The translations under genes and the position numbers were made by a program. A stretch of 64,000 bases of DNA from Rhodanobacteraceae bacterium (GTDB lineage: Bacteria; Pseudomonadota; Gammaproteobacteria; Xanthomonadales; Rhodanobacteraceae): the NCBI GenBank assembly GCA_009996615.1, contig JAACZU010000001.1:124001-188000 (forward strand). Direction: 5' to 3'. Positions 30,205-38,872 of this stretch are shown piece by piece (position 1 is the stretch's first letter; every line of letters begins with the position of its first letter). Below the pieces are notes generated by a model that saw only the letters and a program-made list of their open reading frames with translations, was not told the DNA's origin and did not search any database.

Positions 30205-31314
30205 ATGAGCAACAAGACCGACCCGGTCGTGCAGCAGCCGGACCTCGCCGAGGTGCGCGCCCGCATCGACGCCATCGACCGCCAGATCCAGGCGCTGATC
30301 GCCGAGCGCGCGCGCTTCGCGCACCAGGTCGGCAAGGCCAAGGGCAAACTCGCCGCCGCGGTCGACTACTACCGGCCCGAGCGCGAGGCGCAGGTGCTGC
30401 GCATGGTGGTGGACCGCAACGAGGGACCGCTCAGCGACGAACTGCTCGTGCACGTGTTCCGCGAGATCATGTCGGCCTGCCTGGCGCAGCAGGAGCCGCT
30501 GAAGATCGGCTACCTCGGCCCCGAAGGCACGTTCAGCCAGCAGGCGGTGCTGAAGCATTTCGGTCGCTCGGCGCACGGCCTGCCGATGGCCAGCATCGAG
30601 GAGGTGTTCCAGGAGGTCGAGGCCGGCCATGCCGACTTCGGCGTGGTGCCGGTCGAGAACTCGGGCGAGGGCACGATCCAGGTCACGCTCGACATGTTCC
30701 TGACCTCCAACCTCAAGATCTGCGGCGAAGTCGAGCTGCGCGTGCGCCAGTACCTGATGTCGCGCTCGGGCCGCATCGAGGACATCGAGCGGATCTACTC
30801 TCACCCGCAGTCGTTCGCGCAGACCCAGGGCTGGCTGCGCAGCAACCTGCCCAGGGCCGAGAAGATCCCGGTCTCCAGCAACGCCGAGGGCGCGCGGCGC
30901 GCGCGCAACGCCGACGATGCGGCGGCGATCGCCGGCGAGTCGGCCGGCCTCGTCTACGGCCTGAAGAAGGTCGTCACCGACTCGATCGAGGACCGCGCCG
31001 ACAACACCACGCGCTTCCTCGTGCTCGGCCGCCAGCTGTTCCCGCCGTCCGGCCACGACCGCACCTCGGTGCTGGTGTTCGTCAAGGACCAGCCCGGCGC
31101 GCTGTTCAACGTGCTCAGCCCGTTCGCGCGGCACGGCATCAGCATGAACCGCATCGAATCGCGCCCGTCGCACCAGGCCAGGTGGGAGTACGGCTTCTTC
31201 ATCGACCTGGCCGGCCACGTCGAGGATGCGGCGATGAAGGACGCGCTGGCCGAGCTCGACGCGCACGCGGCCGCGATCAAGGTGCTCGGTTCGTATCCGG
31301 TGGCGGTGCCATGA
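30205..31314 (+). CDS. pheA: Bifunctional chorismate mutase/prephenate dehydratase (P-protein)
   Basis: A 369-residue three-domain protein. Chorismate mutase AroQ domain about 12-95 (LAEVRARIDAIDRQIQALIA). Prephenate dehydratase about 98-275 (GYLGPEGTFSQQAVLKHFG, VVPVENSGEGTIQ and the catalytic DNTTRFLVLG). ACT domain about 285-369 with GALFNVLSPFARHGISMNRI and ESRPS, the phenylalanine-binding motif. It makes phenylpyruvate from chorismate and is expected to be inhibited by phenylalanine. It starts four bases after serA, and its stop overlaps the hisC ATG. Confidence 0.96.
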   Translation: MSNKTDPVVQQPDLAEVRARIDAIDRQIQALIAERARFAHQVGKAKGKLAAAVDYYRPEREAQVLRMVVDRNEGPLSDELLVHVFREIMSACLAQQEPLKIGYLGPEGTFSQQAVLKHFGRSAHGLPMASIEEVFQEVEAGHADFGVVPVENSGEGTIQVTLDMFLTSNLKICGEVELRVRQYLMSRSGRIEDIERIYSHPQSFAQTQGWLRSNLPRAEKIPVSSNAEGARRARNADDAAAIAGESAGLVYGLKKVVTDSIEDRADNTTRFLVLGRQLFPPSGHDRTSVLVFVKDQPGALFNVLSPFARHGISMNRIESRPSHQARWEYGFFIDLAGHVEDAAMKDALAELDAHAAAIKVLGSYPVAVP

Positions 31315-32447
31315 CCGTGCAGCCTCGACGCGGCGACGCGCCGTTCGACGCCGCCCGCCTCGCCAACGCCGCGACCGCGGCGCTGCAGGCATACGACCCG
31401 GGCCACGACCTGCCGGCGTTGCGCCGACGCTTCGGCGCGACGATCGCCGAACTCGGCTCGAACGAGAATCCGCTCGGCCCCAGTCCGCACGCGCTCGAGG
31501 CGATGCGCGTGGCGCTGGCCGACACGTTCCGCTACCCCGACCCGCGCGGTGCGGCGCTGAAGGCGGCGCTGGCGCTGCACCTGGGCGTCGATGCGGCGCG
31601 CATCGCGCTCGGCAACGGGTCGCACGAACTTTTGATGATGCTGGCGCAGTGCTTCGCCGATCCGGCCCATTCGGTCGTGTTCTCGCAGTACGGTTTCGCG
31701 GTGTTCCCGATCGCGACCGCCGCGGCCGGCGCGCAGCCGATCCGCGTGCCGGCGCTGCCGCGCTCGCATGCGCAGGCGCCGCTCGGGCACGACCTGGAGG
31801 CGCTCGCCGCGGCCGTGCGCGCCGACACGCGCCTGGTGTATCTCGCCAACCCGAACAACCCGACCGGCACCTGGTTCGACGACGCGGCGCTGGAGCGTTT
31901 CCTCGCGCGCGTGCCGGCGGACGTGCTGGTCGTCGTCGACGAGGCCTACCACGAATACGTCGACGCACCGGGCGTGACGACCGCGCTGCGCCACGCCGAC
32001 CGCCATCCGAACCTGATCGTCGCACGCACGTTCTCCAAGGCCTACGCGCTGGCCGGCCTGCGCATCGGGTACCTGGTCGCGCACGCGAGCGTGGTCGCCG
32101 TACTCGAGCGTCTGCGCGAGTCGTTCAACGTCAACAGCCTCGCGCTGGTCGCCGCCGAGGCCGCGCTCGCCGACCGCGCGCACCTCGAACGTGCGCGCGC
32201 ATTCAATGCGAGCGAGCGCGCCTGGCTGGCCGAGGCGCTCGCCGCACGCGGCTACGAGAGCCTGCCGTCGCAGACGAACTTCCTGCTGATCGACCTCGGC
32301 CGCGATGCGGATTCGCTCGAACGACACCTGTTCGAGCGCGGCGTGATCGTGCGGCCGATGGGCGGCTATGGGTTGTCGCAGTGCCTGCGCATCAGCGTTG
32401 GCAACCGCGCCGACAACGAGCGGTTGCTGGGGGCGCTGGATGGGTAG
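31311..32447 (+). CDS. hisC: Histidinol-phosphate/aromatic aminotransferase
   Basis: A 378-residue class I/II PLP aminotransferase of the HisC type. GSNENPLGPSPHALEAM, LANPNNPTGTW, DEAYHEYVD and the PLP lysine in ARTFSKAYALAGLRIGYL are present. In this cluster (after pheA) HisC2-type enzymes usually serve tyrosine/phenylalanine as well as histidine synthesis. It is coupled to pheA by ATGA. The next gene is separated by a 550-base repeat region, so the operon may be broken there. Confidence 0.93.
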   Translation: MTVQPRRGDAPFDAARLANAATAALQAYDPGHDLPALRRRFGATIAELGSNENPLGPSPHALEAMRVALADTFRYPDPRGAALKAALALHLGVDAARIALGNGSHELLMMLAQCFADPAHSVVFSQYGFAVFPIATAAAGAQPIRVPALPRSHAQAPLGHDLEALAAAVRADTRLVYLANPNNPTGTWFDDAALERFLARVPADVLVVVDEAYHEYVDAPGVTTALRHADRHPNLIVARTFSKAYALAGLRIGYLVAHASVVAVLERLRESFNVNSLALVAAEAALADRAHLERARAFNASERAWLAEALAARGYESLPSQTNFLLIDLGRDADSLERHLFERGVIVRPMGGYGLSQCLRISVGNRADNERLLGALDG

Positions 32448-32480
32448 TCGGGTTGTGGCTTCGACCTTGGCCGGGTGCGC

Positions 32481-32970
32481 AGCTTTAAGCCCTCCCCTTC
32501 AAGGGGAGGGTTGGGTGGGGATGGGGTTGTTTTTGCGTCACCGTATTTGTGAAAACCGACCCGCATCCGTGCGTTTTCCGCTCGCATCCGTGCGAGCGGG
32601 TTACTTCTCTTTGCTTGTCCAAAGAGAAGTAACCAAGAGAAAGGACACCCCAACAGCGCCGCCCTCCGGGCATCCTGCCCTCTGGGTGCGTGTTCGCCGG
32701 CCGGGGTTCGCCGACGGCACATCCGTGTGCCGACGGCGAACGCGCGCGCATCGTGCGCGCGCCCCTGCGGGCTGATCCGTCCGGCGCCCACCGCCGCTGA
32801 AAGGGGACCCGAAAGAGCAACGCGCTCCTGCGCGCAGAAGCAACAACAAGAACGAAAAGCGAAAAGCCGTAGCGGAAAACGCAAGGATGCGGTTCACGGA
32901 AACGGTGACGCGAAAACCGAACACCATCCCCACCCAACCCTCCCCTTGAAGGGGAGGGCTTGAAGACCGC
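32481..32970. mobile_element. Structured repeat element with long terminal inverted repeats
   Basis: This ~490-base unit fills the hisC-aroA gap. Its ends are imperfect inverted repeats of about 90 bases. The best-matched part is CCCTCCCCTTCAAGGGGAGG then GTTGGGTGGGGATGG (32487-32525) against its reverse complement (32923-32962), and the match goes on through GCGTCACCGT and GCATCC further in. Between the ends lie consecutive hairpins: CGCTCGCA/TGCGAGCG (32579-32598), GGTTACTTCTCTTTG/CAAAGAGAAGTAACC (32599-32634), an imperfect one (32661-32685), GTTCGCCG.. (32706-32741) and GCGCGCGCA/TGCGCGCGC (32742-32762). Several have TCC or TCCG loops. There is no transposase. I treat it as a non-autonomous repeat; frames across it are low-complexity and I do not call genes. 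Confidence 0.75.
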
Positions 32971-33003
32971 TCCGCTGAAGGGGCGTGAGCGAACTGGACA
33001 CAC

Positions 33004-34317
33004 ATGACGCCCGAACGCATCGACTGGATCAGCCACCCCGCCGGCCCGCTGCACGGCGAGCTCACGGTGCCCGGCGACAAGTCGATCTCGCACCGCGCGA
33101 TCATGCTCGCCGCGCTGGCCGAGGGCGTGTCGCGGATCGACGGTTTCCTCGAAGGCGAGGACACGCGTGCGACCGCGGCGATCTTCGGCGCGATGGGCGT
33201 GCGCATCGAGACGCCGTCGGCATCGCGGCGCATCGTGCATGGCGCCGGCCTGCATGGCCTGGCGGCGCCGGCCGGTGTGCTCGATTGCGGCAATTCCGGC
33301 ACCGGCATGCGCCTGCTCGCCGGGCTGCTCGCCGGGCAGCGCTTCGATTCGGTGCTGGTCGGCGACGCCTCGCTGTCGCAGCGGCCGATGCGGCGCGTGA
33401 TCGAACCGCTGGCGGCGATGGGCGCGCGGATCGAGGCGGAGCCGGGCGGCCTGCCGCCGCTGCGCATCGCGGGCGGTGCGGCCCTGAGTGGTATTGCCTG
33501 CACGCCGCCGGTCGCCAGCGCGCAGGTGAAGTCCGCGATCCTGCTGGCCGGCCTGTATGCCGATGATGTGACCGAAGTGCGCGAGGTCCATCCGACGCGC
33601 GACTACACCGAGCGCATGCTGGCCGCGTTCGGCTGGCCAATCGAGTTCGCGCCGGGCTGGGCGCGCCTGTCCGGCGGCCATCGCCTGCATGCGACCGACG
33701 TCGTGGTCCCGGCCGACTTCTCGTCGGCCGCGTTCTTCCTCGTCGCGGCGACGCTGGTGCCGGGCTCGGCGCTGGTCCTGCGCGGCGTCGGGCTCAACCC
33801 GCGCCGCACCGGCCTGCTCGCGGTACTGCGGCGGATGGGCGCCGACATCGTCGAGCAGAACCGGCGCGAGCAGGGCGGCGAGCTCGTCGCCGACCTTGTT
33901 GTGCGGTACGCGCGGCTGCGCGGCATCGACGTTCCGGTCGAGCACGTTGCCGACATGATCGACGAGTTTCCTGCTCTTTTCGTCGCCGCGGCGGCGGCCG
34001 AGGGCATCACCATGGTACGCGGCGCGGCCGAGCTGCGGGTCAAGGAATCCGACCGCATCGCGGTGATGGCGGACGGCCTGCGCCGGCTCGGCATCGCGGT
34101 CGAGGAGACGCCGGACGGCGCCGTGATCGAAGGCGGCGCACTGCGTGGCGGCGAGGTCGCCAGCCACGGTGACCATCGCATCGCGATGAGTTTCGCGGTC
34201 GCGGCGTTGGTCGCGCGCGGCGCGGTGCGCATCGGCGACTGCGCGAACGTGGCGACCTCGTTCCCGGGCTTCGTCGAGCTGGCCAACGGCTGCGGCTTCC
34301 GGCTTGCGCCGGCCTGA
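33004..34317 (+). CDS. aroA: 3-phosphoshikimate 1-carboxyvinyltransferase (EPSP synthase)
   Basis: A 437-residue EPSP synthase, which joins shikimate-3-phosphate and PEP in the shikimate pathway. [45 protein letters not shown] and [19 protein letters not shown] cover the substrate loops. Two half-barrels of the usual size are present. The ATG at 33004 follows the repeat element directly. It may rely on read-through from hisC or on its own promoter, none of which is obvious. Confidence 0.96.
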   Translation: MTPERIDWISHPAGPLHGELTVPGDKSISHRAIMLAALAEGVSRIDGFLEGEDTRATAAIFGAMGVRIETPSASRRIVHGAGLHGLAAPAGVLDCGNSGTGMRLLAGLLAGQRFDSVLVGDASLSQRPMRRVIEPLAAMGARIEAEPGGLPPLRIAGGAALSGIACTPPVASAQVKSAILLAGLYADDVTEVREVHPTRDYTERMLAAFGWPIEFAPGWARLSGGHRLHATDVVVPADFSSAAFFLVAATLVPGSALVLRGVGLNPRRTGLLAVLRRMGADIVEQNRREQGGELVADLVVRYARLRGIDVPVEHVADMIDEFPALFVAAAAAEGITMVRGAAELRVKESDRIAVMADGLRRLGIAVEETPDGAVIEGGALRGGEVASHGDHRIAMSFAVAALVARGAVRIGDCANVATSFPGFVELANGCGFRLAPA

Positions 34318-34363
34318 CGGTGCACCTGCGCGCCGGCATCGCGTGCCGCGGCGCGCATCCGGC

Positions 34364-34369
34364 TAGAAT
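34364..34369 (+). promoter_or_regulatory. Candidate -10 box (TAGAAT) for cmk-rpsA
   Basis: TAGAAT followed by GCGCCGCC, 26 bases before the cmk ATG and inside the 77-base aroA-cmk gap. A matching -35 is weak. Independent transcription of cmk-rpsA is expected because rpsA is a high-demand ribosomal gene. Confidence 0.35.
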
Positions 34370-34394
34370 GCGCCGCCTTCGAGGGAGCGCATCG

Positions 34395-35081
34395 ATGAGT
34401 CCGACCGAAAAAACCGCCGTGCCCGTGCTGACCATCGACGGTCCGTCCGGCGCCGGCAAGGGCACGATCAGCCGCGCGGTGGCCGAGGCGCTGGGCTGGC
34501 ACCTGCTCGATTCCGGCGCGCTGTATCGCGCGGTCGGCTATGCCGCCGGCATGGCCGGCATCGATCTGTCGGATGCCGCCGCCGTCACGCGCTGCGCCGA
34601 GACCACGAAGATCGTGTTCCGCGCGCCGAAGGACGGTGGCGAGACGCGCGTGATCGTCAACGGCCATGATGCGACCGACGAGATCCGCACCGAGACCGCC
34701 GGCGCCGCCGCCTCGGCGATCGCCGCGATCCCGGCCGTGCGCGCGGCGCTGTTCGACCTGCAGCGCGCGTTCCGCAAGGCGCCGGGCCTGGTCGCCGACG
34801 GGCGCGACATGGGCACGGTCGTGTTCACCGATGCGCCGCACAAGATCTTCCTGACCGCCAGCGCCGACGAGCGCGCGCGCCGGCGCTATAAGCAGTTGAA
34901 GGCAAAGGGGTTGGCTGTTAAACTCTCATCCCTTTTGAGCGAGATCGAGGCGCGGGACCAACGCGATGCGGCGCGCAAGGTCGCTCCGCTGAAGCCGGCC
35001 GTCGGAGCACTGATCGTCGATACGACCGGAATGCCGGTCGAAGACGTCGTGGCCCGCGTGCTGGCTGTCGTCCGTTACTGA
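34395..35081 (+). CDS. cmk: Cytidylate kinase
   Basis: A 228-residue (d)CMP kinase. P-loop [10 protein letters not shown] near the N-terminus, [14 protein letters not shown] for CMP binding, [20 protein letters not shown] and the LID-type arginines in [17 protein letters not shown] 34395 has GAGGGAG at a good distance, and the residues upstream are unrelated to Cmk. The cmk-rpsA-ihfB order is classic for gammaproteobacteria. Confidence 0.95.
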   Translation: MSPTEKTAVPVLTIDGPSGAGKGTISRAVAEALGWHLLDSGALYRAVGYAAGMAGIDLSDAAAVTRCAETTKIVFRAPKDGGETRVIVNGHDATDEIRTETAGAAASAIAAIPAVRAALFDLQRAFRKAPGLVADGRDMGTVVFTDAPHKIFLTASADERARRRYKQLKAKGLAVKLSSLLSEIEARDQRDAARKVAPLKPAVGALIVDTTGMPVEDVVARVLAVVRY

Positions 35082-35214
35082 TCCCGTTCGAGGAAATGCC
35101 CGTGAAGGGCAAGGCTCCGGCGCCGTCCGCCGGAACGCGATGATGCGGCGTATTCGCATCCCCTGAAGGTGGGTCATCGCTGTCGCGGTGACCTGTTTGC
35201 TGACTGGAACCAAC

Positions 35215-36882
35215 ATGACTGAAAGTTTCGCTGAACTGTTCGAACAGAGCCAGGCGTCCCTCAACAAGCTGCGCTCGGGCGCCATCGTCCTCGGCCGCGT
35301 CGTCGAGATCCGCTCCGACGTGGTCGTCGTCAACGCCGGCCTGAAGTCCGAAGGCATCATCCCGATCGAGCAGTTCAAGAACGAAAAGGGTGAACTCGAG
35401 ATCAACGTCGGCGACGACGTCAAGGTCGCGCTCGACGCGATCGAGAATGGTTTCGGCGAAACCATGCTCTCGCGCGAGAAGGCCAAGCGCTCGCTGGTGT
35501 GGGACGAGCTCGAGGAAGCGCAGGCTGCCAACGAGGCCGTCACCGGCCGCATCTCCGGCAAGGTCAAGGGCGGCTTCACGGTCGACATCAAGGACGTCCG
35601 CGCGTTCCTGCCGGGCTCCCTGGTCGACGTGCGCCCGGTGCGCGACCCGTCGTACCTCGAGGGCAAGGAACTCGAGTTCAAGATCATCAAGCTGGATCGC
35701 AAGCGCAACAACGTCGTGGTGTCGCGCCGCGCCGTCGTCGAGAGCGAGTTCAGCGCCGAGCGCGAGCAGCTGCTCGACCGCCTGCAGGAAGGCGCGGTCG
35801 TCAAGGGCGTGGTCAAGAACCTCACCGACTACGGTGCGTTCGTCGACCTCGGCGGCATCGACGGCCTGCTGCACATCACCGACATGGCGTGGAAGCGCGT
35901 GCGTCATCCGTCCGAAGTCGTCAATGTCGGCGACGAACTGGAAGTGCGCGTGCTCAAGTTCGACCGCGAGCGCAACCGCGTTTCGCTGGGCCTCAAGCAG
36001 CTCGGCGAGGATCCGTGGGTGCACATCTCGCGCCGCTACCCGAGCAACACGCGCCTGTTCGGCAAGGTCTCCAACGTCACTGACTACGGCTGCTTCGTCG
36101 AGCTGGAGCCGGGCGTCGAGGGCCTGGTCCACGTGTCGGAAATGGACTGGACCAACAAGAACGTCAACCCGGCCAAGGTCGTGCAGGTCGGCGACGAGGT
36201 CGAGGTCATGGTGCTCGACGTCGACGAGGAGCGTCGCCGCATCTCGCTCGGCATGAAGCAGGTCAGCGCCAATCCGTGGGAAGCGTTCGCCGCGATCCAC
36301 AAGAAGGGCGACAAGGTCTCCGGCACGATCAAGTCGATCACCGACTTCGGCATCTTCGTCGGCCTGGACGGCGGCATCGACGGCCTCGTGCACCTGTCGG
36401 ACATCTCCTGGCAGACCACCGGCGAAGACCTCGTGCGCAACTTCAAGAAGGGCGACGAGATCGAGGCGGTCGTGCTGGCGGTCGATCCGGAGCGCGAGCG
36501 CATCTCGCTCGGCATCAAGCAGCTCGAGCAGGATCCGTTCGGCCAGTTCATGGCCACGCATCCGCGCGGCAGCATCCTGACCGGCACGGTGCGCGAAGTC
36601 GACGCGCGCGGCGCGACGATCGACCTCGGCGACGGCGTCGAGGGCTACCTGCGCGCGAACGACATCGCCAAGGAGCGCATCGAAGACGCGACCCAGCACC
36701 TGAAGGTCGGCGACAAGGTCGAGGCGAAGTTCGTCGGCATGGACCGCAAGGGCCGTTCGCTGCAGCTGTCGATCCGCGCGAAGGACGAGGACGAGCTGCA
36801 GAGCACGCTGGAGGAATACCAGAGCGCCACGGGCGGCACGACCAAGCTCGGCGCGCTGCTCAAGGAACAGCTGAACCGTTGA
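35215..36882 (+). CDS. rpsA: 30S ribosomal protein S1
   Basis: A 555-residue S1 with six OB-fold S1 repeats, starting about 20, 105, 190, 277, 364 and 451. The repeats carry G-x-V-K-x-[IL]-x-x-[FY]-G motifs such as [20 protein letters not shown] and [20 protein letters not shown]. The first two bind the ribosome and the others mRNA. ATG 35215 begins [12 protein letters not shown], the conserved start; the nine residues before it are leader. A 133-base untranslated leader with small hairpins (GCCC/GGGC near 35097-35110; TCCGGCG/CCGCCGGA near 35117-35135) precedes it. S1 autoregulates its own translation in E. coli. Confidence 0.97.
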   Translation: MTESFAELFEQSQASLNKLRSGAIVLGRVVEIRSDVVVVNAGLKSEGIIPIEQFKNEKGELEINVGDDVKVALDAIENGFGETMLSREKAKRSLVWDELEEAQAANEAVTGRISGKVKGGFTVDIKDVRAFLPGSLVDVRPVRDPSYLEGKELEFKIIKLDRKRNNVVVSRRAVVESEFSAEREQLLDRLQEGAVVKGVVKNLTDYGAFVDLGGIDGLLHITDMAWKRVRHPSEVVNVGDELEVRVLKFDRERNRVSLGLKQLGEDPWVHISRRYPSNTRLFGKVSNVTDYGCFVELEPGVEGLVHVSEMDWTNKNVNPAKVVQVGDEVEVMVLDVDEERRRISLGMKQVSANPWEAFAAIHKKGDKVSGTIKSITDFGIFVGLDGGIDGLVHLSDISWQTTGEDLVRNFKKGDEIEAVVLAVDPERERISLGIKQLEQDPFGQFMATHPRGSILTGTVREVDARGATIDLGDGVEGYLRANDIAKERIEDATQHLKVGDKVEAKFVGMDRKGRSLQLSIRAKDEDELQSTLEEYQSATGGTTKLGALLKEQLNR

Positions 36883-36891
36883 TGCAATACC

Positions 36892-36958
36892 CGGCGCGCG
36901 GCCCGAGGCCGCGCGCCGCTCCGCACTTGCGCGCACCGGTAACGGTGCGCGTTTTTTT
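36892..36958 (+). terminator. Tandem hairpins ending in a rho-independent terminator after rpsA
   Basis: The first hairpin is a perfect 12-bp stem, CGGCGCGCGGCC (36892-36903) with GGCCGCGCGCCG (36907-36918), and no T run. The second, GCGCACCG (36931-36938) with CGGTGCGC (36943-36950), loop GTAA, is followed by GTTTTTTT: a standard intrinsic terminator. Both lie between rpsA and ihfB, so ihfB is either attenuated or transcribed from its own promoter. Confidence 0.88.
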
Positions 36959-36984
36959 CAACCGAGAACACATATCCCATCGCG

Positions 36985-37293
36985 ATGACCAAGTCCGAGC
37001 TGATCGAGGCCCTGGCCCAGCGGCAGAAGCATCTCGCCGCGAATGACGTCGAACTCGCCGTGAAGAGCGTGCTCGAGCAGATGAGCCATTCGCTTTCGGT
37101 CGGCGAGCGCATCGAAATCCGCGGCTTCGGCAGCTTCTCGCTGCACTTCCGGCCGCCGCGCATGGGACGCAACCCGAAGACCGGCGAATCGGTCGCGCTG
37201 CCCGGCAAGCACGTGCCGCATTTCAAGCCCGGCAAGGAATTGCGCGAGCGCGTGAACCAGACCGCCGAGGCGGCATCGCCGGAATCGGCCTGA
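36985..37293 (+). CDS. ihfB: Integration host factor subunit beta
   Basis: A 102-residue HU/IHF-family DNA-bending protein. [14 protein letters not shown], the [20 protein letters not shown] beta-arm region and [20 protein letters not shown] with the Pro that intercalates into DNA identify IHF-beta. The C-terminal tail [10 protein letters not shown] is a little longer than in E. coli. The position after rpsA is conserved. No strong Shine-Dalgarno is seen. Confidence 0.95.
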   Translation: MTKSELIEALAQRQKHLAANDVELAVKSVLEQMSHSLSVGERIEIRGFGSFSLHFRPPRMGRNPKTGESVALPGKHVPHFKPGKELRERVNQTAEAASPESA

Positions 37294-37414
37294 GCCGGAG
37301 GCGACCATCCATGGCAGCGCGGGCGCAGAGCTCCTCGCAGCCCGCACGAACTGGCTTCGCCGCGCTCGTGCTACGGTGGGCCATCCCAGGCACGAACCTG
37401 CACCACCGCCCGTC

Positions 37415-37696
37415 ATGCGCCCGCTACTGATCGTCCTGCTCGTGCTCGTCATCGCCGCCGGCGCGCTGTTCGGCGCCCTCAACGGCGCGCGCGTGCCGAT
37501 CGGTTTCTACGTCGCCGAGGTCGAGGTGCCGCTCGGTGTCGCGCTGCTGTGCGCGTTGCTTGCGGGCTGGCTGCTCGGCGGCCTGACCGCGTGGCTTGGC
37601 CAGGTGCCGCGGCTGCGGCGCCAGTTGCGTGCGGCGCAGCGCGAGCTGCGCGAGGCGCGCGCGGCATCGGCGGACGCGGCGCGCGAGGCGGCATGA
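37415..37696 (+). CDS. lapA: Lipopolysaccharide assembly protein LapA (DUF1049)
   Basis: A 93-residue inner-membrane protein with two helices (about 3-22 and 38-60), the intervening segment NGARVPIGFYVAEVEVPLG and a C-terminal amphipathic coiled coil rich in Arg/Ala/Glu. LapA partners LapB in controlling LpxC and LPS assembly. ATG 37415 begins MRPLLIVLLVLV at the first helix. Its stop overlaps the lapB ATG. Confidence 0.88.
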   Translation: MRPLLIVLLVLVIAAGALFGALNGARVPIGFYVAEVEVPLGVALLCALLAGWLLGGLTAWLGQVPRLRRQLRAAQRELREARAASADAAREAA

Positions 37697-38865
37697 ACGA
37701 GTTCGCCTTGCTGTTCCTGCTGCTGCCGGTCGCCGCGCTGTCCGGCTGGTTCGTCGGCCGTCGCGGCAGCGAGCGCAGCTCCGGCGCACGCGTGAGCGAG
37801 CTGTCCACCAGTTATTTCCGCGGACTCAATTACCTGCTCAACGAGCAGCAGGACAAGGCGATCGAGGTCTTCCTCAAGCTCGCCGAGATCAACCGCGACA
37901 CGGTCGAGACGCACCTCGCGCTCGGCAACCTGTTTCGCCGCCGCGGCGAGGTCGACCGTGCGATCCGCGTGCACCAGCACCTGATAGCGCGCCCCAACCT
38001 CAACCAGGACGAGAAGACCGTCGCGCTGCTGGAACTGGGCGAGGACTACATGCGCGCCGGCCTGCTCGACCGCGCCGAGACGCTGTTCACCGACCTCGTC
38101 GCGATGGACGCGCTGGCGCCGCCGGCGCTCAAGCACCTGATCGGCATCTACCAGCACGAGCGTGACTGGGACAAGGCGATCGAGCACGCGCGCCGGCTCG
38201 AGCAGGCGACCGGCGAATCGCAGGGCGCGGTCATCGCGCAGTTCTACTGCGAGCTGGCCGAGCAGGCGCGCGCGCAGGGCGCGCACGAGGACGCGCGTGC
38301 CCACATCGACGCCGCATTCGCCGCGCAGGCCGACTGCGTCCGCGCGAGCATGATCGAAGGCCACCTCGAATCCGCCGCCGGCGACCTCGATGCGGCGATC
38401 CGCGCGTTCGAGCGGGTCGCCGAGCAGGACGTCGACTACGTGCCGGAGATCCTCTCGCCGCTGCTCGACTGCTATGCGCGTGCGCAGCGCATGCAACGTG
38501 CCGAGGAGTTCCTGCTCGCGATCACCGAGCGCTACCACGGCGTGTCGCCGGTGCTGGCGCTGGCCAAGCTGTATGCGAGCACGCGCGGCGAGACCGCCGC
38601 GATCGAGTTCCTCAACCGCATCCTGCGCGAGCGGCCGTCGGTGCGCGCGCTGATGGCGCTGATCGACGTGAACCTGCACACCGCCAACGGCGAGGCGCGC
38701 GAGAACCTGCTGACGCTGCGTGACCTCACGCGCAAGCTGGTCGAGGGCAAGGCGATGTACCGTTGCAACCAGTGCGGCTTCGGCGCCAAGGCGCATCACT
38801 GGCAATGCCCGAGCTGCAAGAGCTGGGGCTCGGTGCGCCCGATCCACGGCGTGGTTGGCGAATAG
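37693..38865 (+). CDS. lapB: Lipopolysaccharide assembly protein LapB
   Basis: A 390-residue protein with one N-terminal membrane helix (about 4-22), eight or nine TPR units in the cytoplasm (from STSYFRGLNYLLNEQQDKA) and a C-terminal rubredoxin-like metal site with two CxxC pairs, CNQCG and CPSCK. LapB (YciM) acts with FtsH to degrade LpxC and coordinates LPS synthesis. It is coupled to lapA and followed after seven bases by the polysaccharide initiation glycosyltransferase. Confidence 0.95.
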   Translation: MNEFALLFLLLPVAALSGWFVGRRGSERSSGARVSELSTSYFRGLNYLLNEQQDKAIEVFLKLAEINRDTVETHLALGNLFRRRGEVDRAIRVHQHLIARPNLNQDEKTVALLELGEDYMRAGLLDRAETLFTDLVAMDALAPPALKHLIGIYQHERDWDKAIEHARRLEQATGESQGAVIAQFYCELAEQARAQGAHEDARAHIDAAFAAQADCVRASMIEGHLESAAGDLDAAIRAFERVAEQDVDYVPEILSPLLDCYARAQRMQRAEEFLLAITERYHGVSPVLALAKLYASTRGETAAIEFLNRILRERPSVRALMALIDVNLHTANGEARENLLTLRDLTRKLVEGKAMYRCNQCGFGAKAHHWQCPSCKSWGSVRPIHGVVGE

Positions 38866-38872
38866 CGCGCGC

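Noticed and set aside
32366-32884. Minus-strand 172-codon frame in the hisC-aroA gap
   Set aside because: It is built from the hairpins of the repeat element; similar peptides are, from memory, spurious database entries. No ribosome-binding site or domain.
32485-34176. 563-codon minus-strand frame opposite aroA
   Set aside because: Antisense to aroA and continues through the repeat; no recognisable domain.
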